Positions 62,475-64,000 of a stretch of 64,000 bases of DNA are shown here, piece by piece. Position 1 is the first letter of the stretch, and every line of letters begins with the position of its first letter. The position numbers and the translations under genes are program-made. This DNA is from Chryseobacterium polytrichastri. Its GTDB lineage: Bacteria > Bacteroidota > Bacteroidia > Flavobacteriales > Weeksellaceae. The stretch covers positions 1-64,000 of the forward strand of contig NZ_FRAV01000001.1 of the NCBI RefSeq assembly GCF_900142445.1, read 5' to 3'. Under the pieces are notes generated by a model. The model saw only the letters and a program-made list of their open reading frames with translations. It ran no database searches and had not been told where the DNA came from.

Positions 62475-63464
62475 TTAATATCTATTTCTGCTAAGATCTA
62501 AAGAAATTCCTATTTGATTGACATTTGAAGAGTTGTGATATCTTACATGAGCATAATCAATTCTGAATTTTGCAATTTTAATCCCAAAACCTCCGGAAAG
62601 ACCTGAAAAGTTTCTTTGATCTGCTACAGCCAATTCGTTTCCTCTTTTTACATTATATCCTAATCTGATGTTAAAACCTTTTTCAGGGAATAGCTCTGCA
62701 CCAATAGAGAAGTGATCGGCAATTTTTCTTCCTACATTTACTTCCTGTCCGTTTACATTATAGTCTGACGAAATATCAAACTGCTGCAAATCGTGAGCAG
62801 TAATGGTAATTGCTAAAGGAATAGCCTTTAAAATTTTAGTATATCCTAAATCTACTCTAAATGGAAGATTTTCTCTCGTTCCGTTGAAAGATTTAAACTG
62901 ATATCCAAAGTTTCTGGCTACTACAGAAATAACCTCTTTGCTTTTTTTATTGTGATAAGTAACCCCTAGAGTTCCTCCAATAGCAGAGGAAGTATAAGTA
63001 TCGATTTTTGAAGTAATGAAGTTGATTCCCCCACCAATGGTCCAGTCTTCTTCAAACTGATAAGCATATCCGGCTCCCACAGCAACGTCAGAGGCAGTGA
63101 AGTTTCCGTTTTCAAAACCACTATCATCTGTTCTGGGGATGTCACCATAGCTCATATACCTCGCATTGATAGTGGCCATATGGCCATTCTCAAAATCTTT
63201 GGCGAAAGCTATCGTTCCGTATTTTGAATCGGCTAGATAAGCAGCTCCATTTACAGAAAGCTGTTTATCAGAATCTTTATTTAGTAACGAGGGGTTTGCA
63301 ATAGCAAAGGAAACATCATAATCTCTTATGGTAATTGCGTCTCCACCTAAGGCTGCTTGCCTTGCAGATACAGGAATATTTAAAAATGGATAAACATTTC
63401 TTCCTGATTGCGCATAAGACACAATTCCTGACAGAAATAATGAAAAAATGACAATTTTCTTCAA
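62475..63464 (-). CDS. porQ: Type IX secretion system protein PorQ
   Basis: This 329-aa protein has a signal peptide (MKKIVIFSLFLSGIVSYAQ) and a PorQ-like barrel: SARQAALGGDAITIRDYDVSFAIANPSLL near the N-terminus and repeated beta strands ending in SLDLSRNRY. PorQ is an outer-membrane part of the T9SS attachment complex involved with the PorU sortase. Its presence fits the sorting-domain protein at 6946-8241. It is followed by cmk on the same strand and divergent from pyrH. Confidence 0.87.
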   Translation of the reverse strand: MKKIVIFSLFLSGIVSYAQSGRNVYPFLNIPVSARQAALGGDAITIRDYDVSFAIANPSLLNKDSDKQLSVNGAAYLADSKYGTIAFAKDFENGHMATINARYMSYGDIPRTDDSGFENGNFTASDVAVGAGYAYQFEEDWTIGGGINFITSKIDTYTSSAIGGTLGVTYHNKKSKEVISVVARNFGYQFKSFNGTRENLPFRVDLGYTKILKAIPLAITITAHDLQQFDISSDYNVNGQEVNVGRKIADHFSIGAELFPEKGFNIRLGYNVKRGNELAVADQRNFSGLSGGFGIKIAKFRIDYAHVRYHNSSNVNQIGISLDLSRNRY

Positions 63465-63569
63465 TTCAATTTATAATTAATGCAAAAATAATCCTTTTTC
63501 GTACGTATCAAAATATTTCTCACATTATTTCTGATTAAATATTTTTCTTATTGCAATATTTTTAATGAT

Positions 63570-63577
63570 TATATTTG
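63570..63577 (+). promoter_or_regulatory. -7 promoter element of pyrH
   Basis: TATATTTG fits TAnnTTTG. A TTG at 63551 lies at the expected -33 distance (19 bp). The pyrH ATG is 55 bp downstream. Confidence 0.55.
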
Positions 63578-63631
63578 CAAAATCAAATTTCAGGGAGCTA
63601 TCCCTTCTTAAAAAGTTATTAAAAATTAAAG

Positions 63632-64000
63632 ATGAAATATAAAAGAATCCTTCTAAAACTTAGTGGTGAGGCCTTAATGGGTAACAGACAATATGGTATT
63701 GACACTGAAAGACTACAAGAGTATGCAGTGGAAATAAAGAAAGTAGTAGAAAGAGGCTGTGAAATTGCCATTGTAATTGGGGGAGGAAATATTTTCCGTG
63801 GAGTAGCAGGTGCTGCGAAAGGAATGGACAGAGTACAAGGAGATTATATGGGAATGCTTGCCACTGTAATTAACGGAATGGCTTTGCAAGGTGCTTTGGA
63901 AGATGCAGGAATCAAAACGAGACTTCAATCTGCTATCGAAATGGATAAAGTAGCTGAACCTTTCATTAAAAGACGCGCTGTAAGACACCTTGAGAAAGGT
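63632..64000 (+). CDS. pyrH: UMP kinase (5' part, cut by window end)
   Basis: The frame from the ATG at 63632 runs open to the last base, giving 123 residues. It begins [17 protein letters not shown] and continues with [37 protein letters not shown] and [12 protein letters not shown], the conserved amino-acid-kinase start of bacterial UMP kinases. The enzyme converts UMP to UDP. The remaining half lies beyond the window. Confidence 0.94.
   Translation, partial: MKYKRILLKLSGEALMGNRQYGIDTERLQEYAVEIKKVVERGCEIAIVIGGGNIFRGVAGAAKGMDRVQGDYMGMLATVINGMALQGALEDAGIKTRLQSAIEMDKVAEPFIKRRAVRHLEKG

Overview
The window looks like chromosome from a member of the Bacteroidota, most probably Chryseobacterium or a close flavobacterial relative. 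The grounds are AT-rich DNA, promoters with a TAnnTTTG -7 element, a secreted GEVED protein with a type IX secretion (T9SS) sorting tail, PorQ, a TamL-type lipidated outer-membrane protein, DUF2490 and M48 proteins, and flavobacterial dispersed repeats. No rRNA, tRNA, CRISPR array or prophage was recognised.

Layout. 1-8.3 kb: a 5'-truncated thiolase, dihydrolipoyl dehydrogenase, small VOC and RidA proteins, an AraC regulator, an uncharacterised LRR/propeller pair and a GEVED/T9SS secreted protein. 8.3-9.2 kb: a repeat-rich gap. 9.2-14.6 kb: a tightly coupled cassette of LysM protein, LysM + PAAR-like (DUF4280) protein, an 825-aa protein with GH19-like and CHAP-like peptidoglycan hydrolase domains, and a lipoprotein. 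I read it as a contractile-injection/T6SS-type effector with a candidate immunity protein. 14.7-34.5 kb: a class II cAMP phosphodiesterase-like hydrolase, then two loci that each pair a TPR-transmembrane-HTH regulator with a modular surface protein (686 and 1853 aa), with SDR, AraC and lipoprotein genes between them. 34.7-45 kb: uvrA, an ISXO2-like transposase, a TonB-dependent receptor with a DUF2490 protein, an M48 peptidase, an HD hydrolase and a YegP-type protein. 45.2-51.9 kb: a fatty-acid beta-oxidation operon (marR-fadN-fadA-fadE) interrupted by a REP-associated tyrosine transposase. 52-64 kb: a FecCD-type ABC transporter interrupted by a GxxExxY gene, a TlpA-like thioredoxin lipoprotein, a PaaE-like reductase, a SanA-like protein, TamL, an rRNA methyltransferase, a YtxH/holin stress trio, cmk, porQ and the start of pyrH.

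The observations most worth following are: (1) the effector/immunity cassette; (2) a promoter architecture, TGTAGT-N5-TGTAGT followed exactly 25 bp later by an (T/C)AnnTTTGC box, upstream of both surface-protein genes and of a third unit that has a promoter and a terminator but no gene; (3) a 227-bp duplicated element whose two copies differ by compensatory changes in a hairpin; (4) two operons each split by a roughly 0.65-kb REP-bounded insertion. All assignments come from reading translated sequence by eye; no database search was run.
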